NCBI GenBank assembly: GCA_964502095.1
Contig: CAZCUF010000002.1
Span: forward strand, 62,001-126,000
Source of the DNA: JACPVF01 sp964502095
Lineage (GTDB): Bacteria > Chloroflexota > Anaerolineae > Anaerolineales > Villigracilaceae
Reading direction: 5' to 3'
DNA: 64,000 bases
Part shown: positions 31,911 to 40,967 of the stretch, piece by piece
Numbering within the stretch: position 1 is the stretch's first letter
Layout: the number at the start of each line of letters is the position of its first letter
Notes under the pieces: model-generated
What the model was told of the DNA's origin: nothing
What the model saw: the letters and a program-made list of their open reading frames with translations, nothing else
Database searches by the model: none
Position numbers and translations under genes: made by a program

Positions 31911-33337
31911 TGAGTGATGCAACAGTTTTAGGCGGTCAGGAGGTCCTTGGCGTTTCACGCATCGAAGGACCAATTCTGGTTGTCGAAGGCGCGGCCAACG
32001 TCAGCTATGATGAGGTAGTGGAGCTTCGGGATTCGCGCGACCAGCTTCGACGGGGTCGTGTGCTTGAAGTGGGTGAGGGCTTTGCGGTCGTGCAGGTATT
32101 TGCAGGTTCCACAGGGCTTTCCATCGACGGCACCCGCGTTCGCTTTTTGGGTGAAACCCTGCATATCCCGGTCGCGGAAGAAATGCTCGGACGCATCTTC
32201 GATGGTTTGGGTAACCCAATCGATGGCGGACCCGAGCCGCTGGCCGATCGGTATGCCGATGTTAATGGACAACCAATCAACCCGACCGCCCGTATCTACC
32301 CTCGGGATTATATCCAGACTGGTATTTCGACAATTGACGGAGTAAACACGCTCTTGCGTGGCCAAAAACTGCCTCTGTTTTCTGGGGCTGGTATGCCGCA
32401 CGATCAGTTGGCGGCACAAATCGTGCGTCAAGCTACGTTGGGACGTGTGGCTGGTGCTCCGCAAACCGAAGGCGAAGAATTCGCTATTGTGTTCGCCGCC
32501 ATGGGCGTAAAGAACGATGTGGCGGATTACTTCCGTAGATCATTTACTGAAAGCGGCGCGCTGACCCGTGTGGCAATGTTCCTTAATTTAGCGGACGATC
32601 CGCCAGTTGAGCGTATCGTCACACCGCGCGCGGCTTTAACTCTTGCGGAATATCTCGCCTACGATCTTGAAAAACATGTGCTGGTCGTGCTCACCGATAT
32701 GACCAACTATGGCGAAGCCCTGCGTCAGATTTCGAATGTGCGCGGCGAGGTGCCCAGCCGTAAAGGCTACCCGGGTTATTTGTATAGCGACCTCGCTTCG
32801 TTGTACGAACGCACGGGTCGCATCCGCACGAGCAAGGGATCGATCACTCAGATTCCAATCCTCACCATGCCGAACGATGACATGACTCATCCAATGCCTG
32901 ATCTCACAGGTTATATCACTGAAGGTCAGATCGTTCTTGGTCGCGAGCTGTATTATAGTGGCGTATATCCGCCCGTGACAGTGTTGCCCAGTCTTTCGCG
33001 CTTGATGAAAGACGGAATCGGCAAAGGGCGAACCCGCGATGATCATCCTCGTTGGGGCGCCCAGCTGTATGCCGCGTATGCTAAAACCCAGGACGTGCGC
33101 GCCTTGGCTTCTGTGATCGGTGAAGAAGAGTTGAGTGAAGTTGATCAACAGTATTTAAAATTTGGGCGCGCGTTCGAGCGTGAATTTGTTAATCAAAGTT
33201 TCACTGAAAACCGTACGATCGAACGGACGCTCGAAATTGGCTGGAAGTTGCTTTCGATGCTGCCGAAAAAGGAACTCACTCGTGTGAACTTGGACGAGAT
33301 CGAGAAATATTACAAGGGTGAAGATGCCTCAAATTAG
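31910..33337 (+). CDS. ntpB: V/A-type ATPase non-catalytic subunit B
   Basis: 475 residues. It is P-loop-less at the nucleotide site (PLFSGAGMPHDQLAAQI instead of GxxxxGKT), as expected for B. The C-terminal SLSRLMKDGIGKGRTRDDHPRW block includes the arginine that reaches the catalytic site of A. It alternates with A in the head. The end overlaps the D gene by 14 bases. Confidence 0.96.
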   Translation: MSDATVLGGQEVLGVSRIEGPILVVEGAANVSYDEVVELRDSRDQLRRGRVLEVGEGFAVVQVFAGSTGLSIDGTRVRFLGETLHIPVAEEMLGRIFDGLGNPIDGGPEPLADRYADVNGQPINPTARIYPRDYIQTGISTIDGVNTLLRGQKLPLFSGAGMPHDQLAAQIVRQATLGRVAGAPQTEGEEFAIVFAAMGVKNDVADYFRRSFTESGALTRVAMFLNLADDPPVERIVTPRAALTLAEYLAYDLEKHVLVVLTDMTNYGEALRQISNVRGEVPSRKGYPGYLYSDLASLYERTGRIRTSKGSITQIPILTMPNDDMTHPMPDLTGYITEGQIVLGRELYYSGVYPPVTVLPSLSRLMKDGIGKGRTRDDHPRWGAQLYAAYAKTQDVRALASVIGEEELSEVDQQYLKFGRAFEREFVNQSFTENRTIERTLEIGWKLLSMLPKKELTRVNLDEIEKYYKGEDASN

Positions 33338-33953
33338 TATTGCCCCAACCCGCACGAATCTGATTCGCCTGAAGAAGGAATTGCGTTTTGCCAAAGAAGG
33401 CTATGAGATTCTTGATCGCAAACGGGAAGCCCTCACAGGTGAACTGGTTCGGGTGGCGAAAGAGGCGGATGCGCTTCAGAAAGAAGTGTGGGCATTGCTC
33501 GAAACTGCATATGCGGCCATGAAGAAAGCGCGTCTTGTGATGGGTTCCGATCACGTTGCCTGGGCGGCGCTGGCTGTCAACAAGACCGTGGATGTGCATC
33601 TCCGCATCCGCGGCATCATGGGCGTGGCTATCCCGCAGATCGAGTCGCGCGGGGAACCGCCCAAGTTGCTCTACAGCCCGGCTGATACCACGGCCGTGCT
33701 CGATGAGTCTAGCGCAGCCTTTCGTGAAGTGTTGATACGCATACCGCAGTTGTCCATGCTGACGGCTGCGGTATGGCGCCTGGCGAACGAGTTACGCAAA
33801 ACGCAGCGCCGTGTGAATGCACTCCAGCATATTTTTATTCCACAGTATAAAGATCAGATTGACTTCATCGTCAGTTCTCTGGAAGAGCGCGAGCGCGAAG
33901 AGACCTTCCGCTTGAAATGGTTGAAAACGAAACTTGCCAAGCCCGTTGCGTAG
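33324..33953 (+). CDS. ntpD: V/A-type ATPase central shaft subunit D
   Basis: 209 residues from ATG 33324; a GTG at 33318 would add two residues. Two long helices at the ends (TRTNLIRLKKELRFAKEGYEIL at the start, ETFRLKWLKTKLAK at the end) form the antiparallel coiled-coil shaft, the family hallmark. It turns inside the A/B head with F and sits in subunit C. It is the last gene of the operon; no clear terminator follows, and the 135 bases to the next gene hold no convincing ORF. Confidence 0.9.
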   Translation: MPQISIAPTRTNLIRLKKELRFAKEGYEILDRKREALTGELVRVAKEADALQKEVWALLETAYAAMKKARLVMGSDHVAWAALAVNKTVDVHLRIRGIMGVAIPQIESRGEPPKLLYSPADTTAVLDESSAAFREVLIRIPQLSMLTAAVWRLANELRKTQRRVNALQHIFIPQYKDQIDFIVSSLEEREREETFRLKWLKTKLAKPVA

Positions 33954-34088
33954 GAATGTTCGAGTAAGTGAATGGAAAATTGGAAATTGAGCCGGGATCT
34001 TTAGTGGGTACTTTCCGAATTGTGCACCAGGGCTTATGTTGGGCTCGTTCACGATATTGCGAAATCGATGCACTAAAGAGGAGATCGT

Positions 34089-34736
34089 ATGAAGATTGGC
34101 GTATTGGGCACGGGGGTTGTGGGTCAAACCATAAGTTCGAGATTGGTGCAGTTGGGTCATGATGTTTCCATGGGTTCGCGCGATCCGGCAAACCCGACCG
34201 CGATTACATGGGCAAAAAAAGAAGGCCATCATGCCCTGTTCGGAACATTTGCAGATGCGGCTTCATTTGGAGAGATCATATTCAATTGCACATTAGGTTC
34301 TGCATCATTGAATGCACTGCGCATGGCCGGCTCTGCCAACCTGAAGGACAAAATCCTCATTGACCTTTCCAATCCCATCAATAGCCCCCCGGAGCCGTGG
34401 TCCCTTTCGATCTGCAATACGGATTCGCTGGGCGAACAGATTCAGCGCGCTTTCCCGGACGCGCGCGTGGTCAAAACTTTGAATACCATAAATTGCAATG
34501 TCATGATCAACCCGGATAAACTGCTTGAGAAGACAGATGTCTTTCTTAGCGGCAATGACATTAAAGCCAAGGCCTCGGTTGCGGCCATTTTGCGCGATTG
34601 GTTCGGCTGGCGCTCCGTGATCGACCTCGGCGACATTACCACCGCGCGCGGCGTGGAAATGTTCGTTGTGTTCTGGCGGGATATGCAGTATAAGCTTGGG
34701 ACACCGCAATTCAATATCAAAGTGGTCACTGCATAA
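34089..34736 (+). CDS. NAD(P)-binding protein of the F420-dependent NADP reductase family
   Basis: 215 residues. The N-terminal Rossmann motif is GVLGTGVVGQTISSRLVQLGH with a basic MGSRDP after strand 2, which favours NADP(H). The fold matches PF03807-type NADP oxidoreductases (NpdG-like). F420-dependent NADP reductase is the closest named member, but many relatives act on other substrates. Start ATG 34089 with GAGGAG upstream. No F420 synthesis gene is in the window. A terminator follows. Confidence 0.75.
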   Translation: MKIGVLGTGVVGQTISSRLVQLGHDVSMGSRDPANPTAITWAKKEGHHALFGTFADAASFGEIIFNCTLGSASLNALRMAGSANLKDKILIDLSNPINSPPEPWSLSICNTDSLGEQIQRAFPDARVVKTLNTINCNVMINPDKLLEKTDVFLSGNDIKAKASVAAILRDWFGWRSVIDLGDITTARGVEMFVVFWRDMQYKLGTPQFNIKVVTA

Positions 34737-34765
34737 CCAGTTCCGCTTTGCCCGCTTGACGATAG

Positions 34766-34798
34766 GAAGGTTTTGACAATTTCGTCAAAACCTTCTTT
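34766..34798 (+). terminator. Terminator abutting the murE start
   Basis: GAAGGTTTTGAC (34766-34777) and GTCAAAACCTTC (34784-34795) form a perfect 12-base-pair stem, followed by TTT. It ends only three to twelve bases before the possible murE starts. Confidence 0.75.
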
Positions 34799-34800
34799 CG

Positions 34801-36402
34801 ATGATAAACATGAACCGCACCGTCAACCTCGAAAAAATTCTTAAAGAGTTCCCGTTTTCGTACCAAGCCTCCGGTGCGACGAACGTGGAAATTACCGATA
34901 TAACGCTGGATAGCCGCAAGGTGAAACCCGGCAGTTTGTTCGTGGCGATGCGCGGCGGCGCGGTCGATAGCCACGCCTTTATATCGAATGCGGTCGAGAA
35001 CGGCGCAGTCGCTGTTGTGGGGGAGCGGGAGTTGGATGATCTTTCCGCCGCGTATATTCAGGTTGAAAACCCGCGCCAGGCTCTGACCTATTTATCTGCC
35101 GCATTCTACGATTGGCCGGGTCGCAAGCTGACGGTAATCGGAGTCACCGGCACGGACGGCAAGACGACCACCTCCAACCTGATCTATCAAATTCTTCTCG
35201 CGGCCGATTTGAGAGCCGGTATGATCTCTACCGTGAACGCCATGATCGGCGATGAAATACTGGATACCGGGTTTCATGTCACTACGCCGGACGCACAGGA
35301 TGTTCAACGCTATCTTGCCAGAATGGTGGATCGAGGGCTGACTCACGTTGTCCTGGAGACCACCTCGCATGGGTGGGCGCAGTATCGCGTGGACGCGTGT
35401 GAATTCGATATCGGCGTCGTCACCAATATCACACACGAGCATTTAGACCAGCACGGCTCCTACGAGAATTACCGCGCCGCGAAAGCGCGCCTGTTCGAGA
35501 GCCTCGAAAGAACGTTACCCAAACCGCAAGGCAACCCGCGTTTGGCTGTTATCAACCGCGACGATCAATCTTTCGAGTTTTTGAACGACCGAATCAAAAC
35601 CTATAAAAAAAGCTACGGCTTGAATACCAATGCGGATGTTCAAGCGCTGGAGTTGGAACTTAATCTGAATGACACGCAGTTCATTGCCCAAAGCAGTGAC
35701 TTTCGCGTAGTCACTAGATGTGATTTGGTAGGAAAATATAACGTCTCGAATTGCCTCGCCGCGCTGACCGCGACTGTCTATGGCCTCGGGATCGACCCTC
35801 AAATAGCCGCGCGCGGCATTGCCAATTTGCGCGGTGTTCCGGGAAGGATGGAACGCCTTGACCTGGGGCAAGACTTTACTGCAATTGTGGATTTTGCCCA
35901 CACGCCCAACGCGTTGAAAGTGACTCTTGAAACCGCCCGTCAGATGACAAAGGGACGCGTGATCTCTGTCTTTGGGTCGGCGGGACTGCGCGATAAGGAA
36001 AAGCGGCGTATGATGGCTGAAACCTCGGCAGAGTTGGCCGACCTGACCGTGCTGACCGCCGAGGACCCGCGAACCGAGTCCCTCGCCGGGATACTCGACG
36101 AAATGGCGGCAGGCGCGAGGTCTAGAGGTGGACGCGAAGGAGAAACGTTTTGGCGCATTCCAGATCGCGGCGAGGCGATCCGATTTGCCTTGAGTCTTGC
36201 GCGTCCCGGAGATATTGTGCTGGCCTGCGGTAAGGGACACGAACAATCCATGTGTTTCGGTGAAAAAGAATTTTTGTGGGATGATCGTATCGCCATGCGC
36301 GCCGCTTTAAGCGAATTGCTGGCCGTAAATGGCCCGCCCATGCCTTATCTGCCTTCGCAGGATAGATCGGAGGAGGAGTGGTTGCGTTATGATGGAAGTT
36401 AA
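34801..36402 (+). CDS. murE: MurE-family UDP-MurNAc-tripeptide ligase
   Basis: 533 residues. The ATP-binding motif is GVTGTDGKTTTSN (about residues 113-125); the central Mur ligase and C-terminal domains are complete (VDFAHTPNALK, ACGKGHEQ). It adds the third amino acid to UDP-MurNAc-L-Ala-D-Glu. The specificity motif reads EDPR (residues 421-424), not the DNPR of diaminopimelate enzymes, so another diamino acid such as L-ornithine or L-lysine is possible. Start ATG 34801 or 34810; neither has a Shine-Dalgarno. It overlaps the GNAT gene by 14 bases. Confidence 0.9.
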   Translation: MINMNRTVNLEKILKEFPFSYQASGATNVEITDITLDSRKVKPGSLFVAMRGGAVDSHAFISNAVENGAVAVVGERELDDLSAAYIQVENPRQALTYLSAAFYDWPGRKLTVIGVTGTDGKTTTSNLIYQILLAADLRAGMISTVNAMIGDEILDTGFHVTTPDAQDVQRYLARMVDRGLTHVVLETTSHGWAQYRVDACEFDIGVVTNITHEHLDQHGSYENYRAAKARLFESLERTLPKPQGNPRLAVINRDDQSFEFLNDRIKTYKKSYGLNTNADVQALELELNLNDTQFIAQSSDFRVVTRCDLVGKYNVSNCLAALTATVYGLGIDPQIAARGIANLRGVPGRMERLDLGQDFTAIVDFAHTPNALKVTLETARQMTKGRVISVFGSAGLRDKEKRRMMAETSAELADLTVLTAEDPRTESLAGILDEMAAGARSRGGREGETFWRIPDRGEAIRFALSLARPGDIVLACGKGHEQSMCFGEKEFLWDDRIAMRAALSELLAVNGPPMPYLPSQDRSEEEWLRYDGS

Positions 36403-36979
36403 ACCTGCGGCGCTGGTGGGAGAGTTTGTTCGGCTCGAACCGATGACCGAACTGCATGTTCACGCATTGGCGGAGCTCGGTACGGGACAACCGTTTTGGA
36501 ATTTCATGTTGTACGGGGACATGAAAACCGAAGACGATATGCGCGCCTGGGTAAGAGATATTCTTGGCCGCGCCTCAAAAGGGACAGACGTGCCATTTGT
36601 GGTTATTCATCTTGCCTCGGGGCGCGTGGCAGGCGCTACGCGCTATCTCAATATTGTGCCGCGCGATTACGGCTTGGAGATTGGCGGGACGTGGTATGGG
36701 CCTGAGTTCCAGCGTACTGCCGTCAATACCGAATGTAAATATTTATTATTGAAGCATGCCTTTGAATCTTTGGGGGCGATTCGCGTGCAGTTGAAGACCG
36801 ACTCGCGTAACGAGCGTTCGCAAAAAGCAATCGAACGGATCGGCGGCGTAAAGGAAGGCGTGCTTCGCAATCATATGATCCTGCCTGATGGAACGATCCG
36901 CCATTCGGTGTTCTATTCGATTTTGAATTCAGAGTGGGAAGCGGTGAAATCCCGCCTGGAGAACATTTTGTATGTTTAA
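36389..36979 (+). CDS. RimJ/RimL-type GNAT acetyltransferase
   Basis: 196 residues from ATG 36389, with GGAGGAGGAG ten bases upstream and a 14-base overlap with murE. The protein begins VGEFVRLEPMTELHVHAL and has the RimL-like signature LEIGGTWYGPEFQRTAVNTE (acetyl-CoA loop) and RVQLKTDSRNERSQKAIERIGG. Such enzymes acetylate N-termini of proteins or small amines; the substrate is unknown. Coupling with murE hints at a cell-wall or precursor role, but this is only inference. Confidence 0.85.
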   Translation: MMEVKPAALVGEFVRLEPMTELHVHALAELGTGQPFWNFMLYGDMKTEDDMRAWVRDILGRASKGTDVPFVVIHLASGRVAGATRYLNIVPRDYGLEIGGTWYGPEFQRTAVNTECKYLLLKHAFESLGAIRVQLKTDSRNERSQKAIERIGGVKEGVLRNHMILPDGTIRHSVFYSILNSEWEAVKSRLENILYV

Positions 36980-37022
36980 TTTCGCAGGCATGGATCGCGG
37001 CGAAGGCCCGCAGATTTAAGCA

Positions 37023-37062
37023 AATTGACCGACTCTGCAAGAAGAGAGTCGGTCAATTATTT
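37023..37062. terminator. Bidirectional terminator between convergent genes
   Basis: AATTGACCGACTCT (37023-37036) pairs with AGAGTCGGTCAATT (37045-37058). T-rich on the right for the GNAT side and A-rich on the left for the esterase side. Confidence 0.75.
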
Positions 37063-37087
37063 AAAACGATATGATTCATGCAGAGAT

Positions 37088-38011
37088 TCAAGACGGCTTT
37101 TCCGTCTGCTTTACATCCGAGTGTGCACGGATAAACTCTCCGATCTTTTTAATGGCTTGGCGCGCCTCAGGGACAAGGCTGGCCGCAAATTGCCAGACGT
37201 GTTGCATTCCTTCCCAAACGTCGAGCGTAACGTCCACGCCGGAGAGACGCGCGTTTTCCGCCAGCCGCATGGAATCGGATAGAAGAACCTCCTCGGAGCC
37301 AACCTGAATGAGCAGGGGAGGCAGTCCATGTAGATTGGCATAGACGGGAGATGCAAGCGGCGTCCGCGGGCTGACATCTTTCAAGTATAGGCGGGCGGCT
37401 TCTTTCAATTTCGGCCCGTTGATCATGTAATCCGCTTTCGCGTTTTCCTGCCAGGATTCGCCGCTATCAGTGAGATCGGTCCATGGGGAAAGGACAACCG
37501 CCGCGGCAGGCATGGGGATGCCGCGTTCGCGCAGTGCCACCAGCAGGGCAATGGTCAAGCCGCCGCCTGCTGAATCGCCTGTCACTACGAGTTGTTCAGG
37601 TCGAATGCCCGATTCCAGCAACCACTGATACGCAGAGAATGCGTCTGTTAACGCGGCAGGGTAAGGATGTTCGGGCGCGAGACGATAGTCAATAGTCAAT
37701 GCGCGGGCACGGGATGCGTAGGCGATATTAGCCGCCAGAGCGCGGTGAGAGCGCGTGGAGCCTGCGTTGTACGCGCCCCCATGCAGGTAGAGGATGACGC
37801 GCTCGCTTCCCGCGCCTGCAGGGATGACCCACTCGCCCGGAACGCCATTGGCCAGCACACCGATGTGGTCGATATGGATGATCGGACGGACGAACTCTCC
37901 GGCCAGATCCAGATTGATGCGGGCGGCTTCGACATCCTGCCTGCCTTGCGGCTGGAGATATCGTTTGGCCGAGAGTAATGAATTGAGTGTGCGTGCCTGC
38001 CAGCTGAGCAT
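37088..38011 (-). CDS. HSL-family alpha/beta hydrolase (esterase)
   Basis: 307 residues from ATG 38011, chosen because AAGGAG lies five bases before it; a longer reading to 38119 has no such site. The hormone-sensitive-lipase oxyanion motif HGG is in YLHGGAYNAGS and the nucleophile elbow is GDSAGGGL. An Asp in the LIQVGSEEVLLSDS region and His in MQHVWQF complete the triad. It should cleave short- to medium-chain esters in the cytoplasm. It stands alone between two terminators. Confidence 0.88.
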   Translation of the reverse strand: MLSWQARTLNSLLSAKRYLQPQGRQDVEAARINLDLAGEFVRPIIHIDHIGVLANGVPGEWVIPAGAGSERVILYLHGGAYNAGSTRSHRALAANIAYASRARALTIDYRLAPEHPYPAALTDAFSAYQWLLESGIRPEQLVVTGDSAGGGLTIALLVALRERGIPMPAAAVVLSPWTDLTDSGESWQENAKADYMINGPKLKEAARLYLKDVSPRTPLASPVYANLHGLPPLLIQVGSEEVLLSDSMRLAENARLSGVDVTLDVWEGMQHVWQFAASLVPEARQAIKKIGEFIRAHSDVKQTEKPS

Positions 38012-38251
38012 TTTGTCTCCTTGTGCCTGAAGATACCATGCCCAGGTATGAGTGGCGTAAGAATTAACTAAATGTTGGCTTAAGAATATTCCCATGTTCC
38101 CGCTTATCGTAACCCTCATGTCATGCGTAACGAATGGCTAAAGGTAAAAATGCCCTTTTGCAAGTATTTAAAAAGTTTTGCTTATTTATGCACAGATAAG
38201 GCCTCTGTAATAGTGTAGTGGGAAACGTAAATAACGCCCAGATTGATGATA

Positions 38252-38285
38252 AATAAAAAAGCGGACGAAGTCTCCTCCGTCCGCT
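38252..38285 (-). terminator. Terminator of pnp
   Basis: On the minus strand AGCGGACG pairs with CGTCCGCT, followed by TTTTTT (38254-38259). Ten bases past the pnp stop. Confidence 0.8.
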
Positions 38286-38294
38286 GATGGCCAA

Positions 38295-40526
38295 TTACCG
38301 GCGATCACGTCCCCCGCGTCCGCGATCTCCTCCGCTGTGTCCGCCGCCCGGGCGGCCCCCGGAGTGACCTCCGTTGGGTCTGCGCTGATCTTTCTCGCGC
38401 GCTTCCTCGGCGGTCCAACCTTCCAACACTGCCTGGCGCGAAAGGCGGATTTTGCCCTGCGGATCAATATCGGTCACCATCACGGTGATCTCATCGCCCA
38501 GCCCAACCACATCTTCCACTTTTTCGATGCGCTGGGAATCCAACTGCGAGATATGCACCAGTCCGTCCACGCCCGGCAAAATTTCCACAAAGGCGCCGAA
38601 TGCTTCGATACGAACTACTTTGCCCGTATAAATGCGGCCGATCTCGGCGCTTTCGCCCAGCGACTCGACTCTCTGGCGGGCAACTTCCGCTCCCACGCCT
38701 TCGGTCGAGGCGATGTATACGGTGCCGTCTTCCTCGATATCGATCTTAGTGCCTGTCTCTTCCTGCAGAGCGCGGATATTCTTGCCTCCGGGGCCGATCA
38801 GCGCGCCGATCTTTTCAATCGGGATTTTTACCGTGATGATGCGCGGCGCATGCGGTTTCAATTCTGACCGCGACTGCGGCAAAACTGCCAGCATCTTTTC
38901 CATGATGGACATGCGCGCGCCGCGCGCCTGCTCGAGCGCCTCGCGCATCATCTGTGCGCTCAAGCCTGAAATCTTGATGTCCATCTGCAGGGCGGTAATG
39001 CCCTGCGCGGTGCCGGCCACTTTGAAGTCCATGTCGCCAAGATGATCTTCGGTGCCTTGAATATCGGTCAGGATTTTATAACGCCCCCCATCGTCGGTGA
39101 TCAAGCCCATCGCCACGCCTGCAACCGGCGCTTTGATCGGCACGCCCGCGTCCATTAGGGCCAGGGTCGAGCCGCAGACCGAACCCATTGAAGTGGATCC
39201 GTTCGACGACAACACCTCCGACACAACGCGGATCGTATATGGGAATGTTTCTTCCGCCGGGATCACCGGCTCGAGGGCGCGCTCTGCCAGCGCTCCATGC
39301 CCAACCTCGCGCCGGCTCTGGCCTCGAAGGGGTTTTACCTCGCCCGTGCTGAACGGCGGGAAGTTGTAATGGTGCATGTAACGTTTGGTATCGATGGGAG
39401 TAAGCGAATCCAACTCTTGCGCTTCGCCCAGGGTGCCGAGCGTGGCCAGGGAAAGGACCTGCGTCTCGCCGCGTGTGAACAGGCCGGAGCCGTGCGCGCG
39501 AGGCGAAATGGCAACCTCGCACCAGATCGGGCGGATATCGGTCGGCGTGCGGCCGTCGGGACGTTTGCCCGCGCTTAAAATTCGCTCGCGCACGATCTTA
39601 TGCTCGGCCTCGCCGAATGCGGATTGCACATCCTTCGCGGCCGGGTAATCGGCGGAATTGCCGCCTTCCGGCACGGTACACATTTCAGTTACCACCGCGG
39701 CCTGTAGTTCATCCATGCCGCTGTAAAATTCCACCTTGCTCAAAGGTTTATCGAGCAGTTCGCTCATTGGGCCGCTGACGCGCTCGAAGACCTTCTTCTG
39801 AAGCTCCTCGTTCGCCAGGGCAATGGTCGGTTCGCGTTTTGTCTTGCCGATCTCCGCCGCCATCTGAAGTTGAACGTCGATCAGCGGTTGCAATGACTTA
39901 TGCCCAAATTCGAGCGCGTTGGCCATCACGTCTTCGGGAATTTCGTTCGCGCCGCACTCCACCATGAGAATCGCGTCTTTGGTGCCCGCAATTCTGAGGT
40001 CCAGATCGGATGCGTCCATCTCGGCAAAGGTCGGGTTGATCACGAATTCGCCGTTGACGCGTCCCACGCGCACCGCGCCGACGGGTCCGCCCCACGGAAT
40101 ATCTGAGATCATGATCGCGGCCGAAGCCGCGTTGATCGCCAAAATATCGAGCGGGTTCTTGCCGTCCGAGGAGAGCGAGAACATCATCACTTGCACTTCG
40201 TTGCGCATGCCGTGCTTAAAGAGGGGGCGCAGCGGACGATCGGTTAATCGTGCCGTCAAAATTGCTTCGGTGCCGGGCCGGCCTTCCCGTCGAAAGAAGG
40301 AACCGGGGATCTTTCCGCCTGCGTACAGGCGTTCCTCGTATTCCACACTGAGGGGAAAAAAGTCGATGCCCTCGCGTACGCCGCCCATTGTGGCGGCGGC
40401 GAAGATGACGGCATCTTCAATGCCGATGGTGACCGCGCCGCCCGCTTGCCCGGCCAGCTTGCCGGTTTCGATGACGACGGTGCGCGATCCAACCGTGGCT
40501 GAATAACGTTTTGCTTCTGGTTTCAT
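38295..40526 (-). CDS. pnp: Polyribonucleotide nucleotidyltransferase
   Basis: 743 residues from ATG 40526 behind AGGAGA. Domains in order: RNase PH-like 1 (1-220), helical linker, RNase PH-like 2 (catalytic core, SMGSVCGSTLALMDAGVPI and AMGLI), KH (IGALIGPGGKNIR), and S1 (GKVVRIEAFGAFVEILPG). A Gly/Arg/His-rich tail ends the protein. It degrades RNA 3' to 5' with phosphate. It follows rpsO on the same strand, the usual arrangement, with a 168-base spacer. Confidence 0.95.
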   Translation of the reverse strand: MKPEAKRYSATVGSRTVVIETGKLAGQAGGAVTIGIEDAVIFAAATMGGVREGIDFFPLSVEYEERLYAGGKIPGSFFRREGRPGTEAILTARLTDRPLRPLFKHGMRNEVQVMMFSLSSDGKNPLDILAINAASAAIMISDIPWGGPVGAVRVGRVNGEFVINPTFAEMDASDLDLRIAGTKDAILMVECGANEIPEDVMANALEFGHKSLQPLIDVQLQMAAEIGKTKREPTIALANEELQKKVFERVSGPMSELLDKPLSKVEFYSGMDELQAAVVTEMCTVPEGGNSADYPAAKDVQSAFGEAEHKIVRERILSAGKRPDGRTPTDIRPIWCEVAISPRAHGSGLFTRGETQVLSLATLGTLGEAQELDSLTPIDTKRYMHHYNFPPFSTGEVKPLRGQSRREVGHGALAERALEPVIPAEETFPYTIRVVSEVLSSNGSTSMGSVCGSTLALMDAGVPIKAPVAGVAMGLITDDGGRYKILTDIQGTEDHLGDMDFKVAGTAQGITALQMDIKISGLSAQMMREALEQARGARMSIMEKMLAVLPQSRSELKPHAPRIITVKIPIEKIGALIGPGGKNIRALQEETGTKIDIEEDGTVYIASTEGVGAEVARQRVESLGESAEIGRIYTGKVVRIEAFGAFVEILPGVDGLVHISQLDSQRIEKVEDVVGLGDEITVMVTDIDPQGKIRLSRQAVLEGWTAEEAREKDQRRPNGGHSGGRPGGGHSGGDRGRGGRDRR

Positions 40527-40538
40527 TGGGTCTCCTGT

Positions 40539-40562
40539 GCGCGTGAGCGGAGGCTCGCGCGC
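40539..40562 (-). promoter_or_regulatory. Hairpin directly before the pnp ribosome-binding site
   Basis: The stretch 40539-40562 is a near-perfect inverted repeat with a GGAG loop on the + strand. It sits two bases upstream of the AGGAGA site on the pnp message and is a candidate for pnp autocontrol by cleavage. Confidence 0.4.
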
Positions 40563-40653
40563 CTGCATTGACTTTCCCGCTGGTCAGGGACTGAAGAGCA
40601 GGGATGACGCAACGGTCATTCGCGCTATTCAATTCCTGACGGGGGAAACGTGG

Positions 40654-40677
40654 AGGGGCACGAAAGCTCGTGCCCCT
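40654..40677 (-). promoter_or_regulatory. Stem-loop between rpsO and pnp
   Basis: AGGGGCACGA pairs with TCGTGCCCCT over a 4-base loop, 17 bases after the rpsO stop. No T-run follows, so it looks like a processing or stability hairpin and not a terminator. Confidence 0.5.
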
Positions 40678-40694
40678 GGGGGTGGTGAACGATA

Positions 40695-40967
40695 TTATTT
40701 GCGGCGCAAGTTAAGGCGCTCGGTCACGTTCAGATACTGCGGATACTCTTTCTTGCGCAGGTAGGCCAGCATTCTGCGGCGCTGTCCCACCAACTTGAGC
40801 AGGCCGCGGCGGCATGATTCATCGTGTTTATTGGCGCGCAGATGCTCGGTCAGTTGGTTGATGCGATTGGTCAGGATGGCAATTTGAACTTCCGGCGAAC
40901 CGGTATCGGTTTCGTGTCGGTGAAAATCCTGAATCGTTTTTGTCTTGACTTCTTTTGCAAGGGGCAT
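40695..40967 (-). CDS. rpsO: Ribosomal protein S15
   Basis: 90 residues, colinear with S15. FHRHETDTGSPEVQIAILTNRI and HLRANKHDESCRRGLLKLVGQRRRML are the family signature; it binds 16S rRNA early in 30S assembly. AAAGGA precedes the start. Confidence 0.97.
   Translation of the reverse strand: MPLAKEVKTKTIQDFHRHETDTGSPEVQIAILTNRINQLTEHLRANKHDESCRRGLLKLVGQRRRMLAYLRKKEYPQYLNVTERLNLRRK

Noticed and set aside
33968..34162. A 64-codon frame after ntpD whose start (EIEPGSLVGTFRIV) resembles the N-terminus of a bacterial Ser/Thr kinase.
   Set aside because: It runs into the next gene, has no Shine-Dalgarno, and loses similarity after about 15 residues; probably coincidence or a tiny remnant.
34089..34736. 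The reductase-like gene as evidence for coenzyme F420 use.
   Set aside because: The family is wide and no F420 synthesis gene is visible, so the name cannot carry that conclusion.
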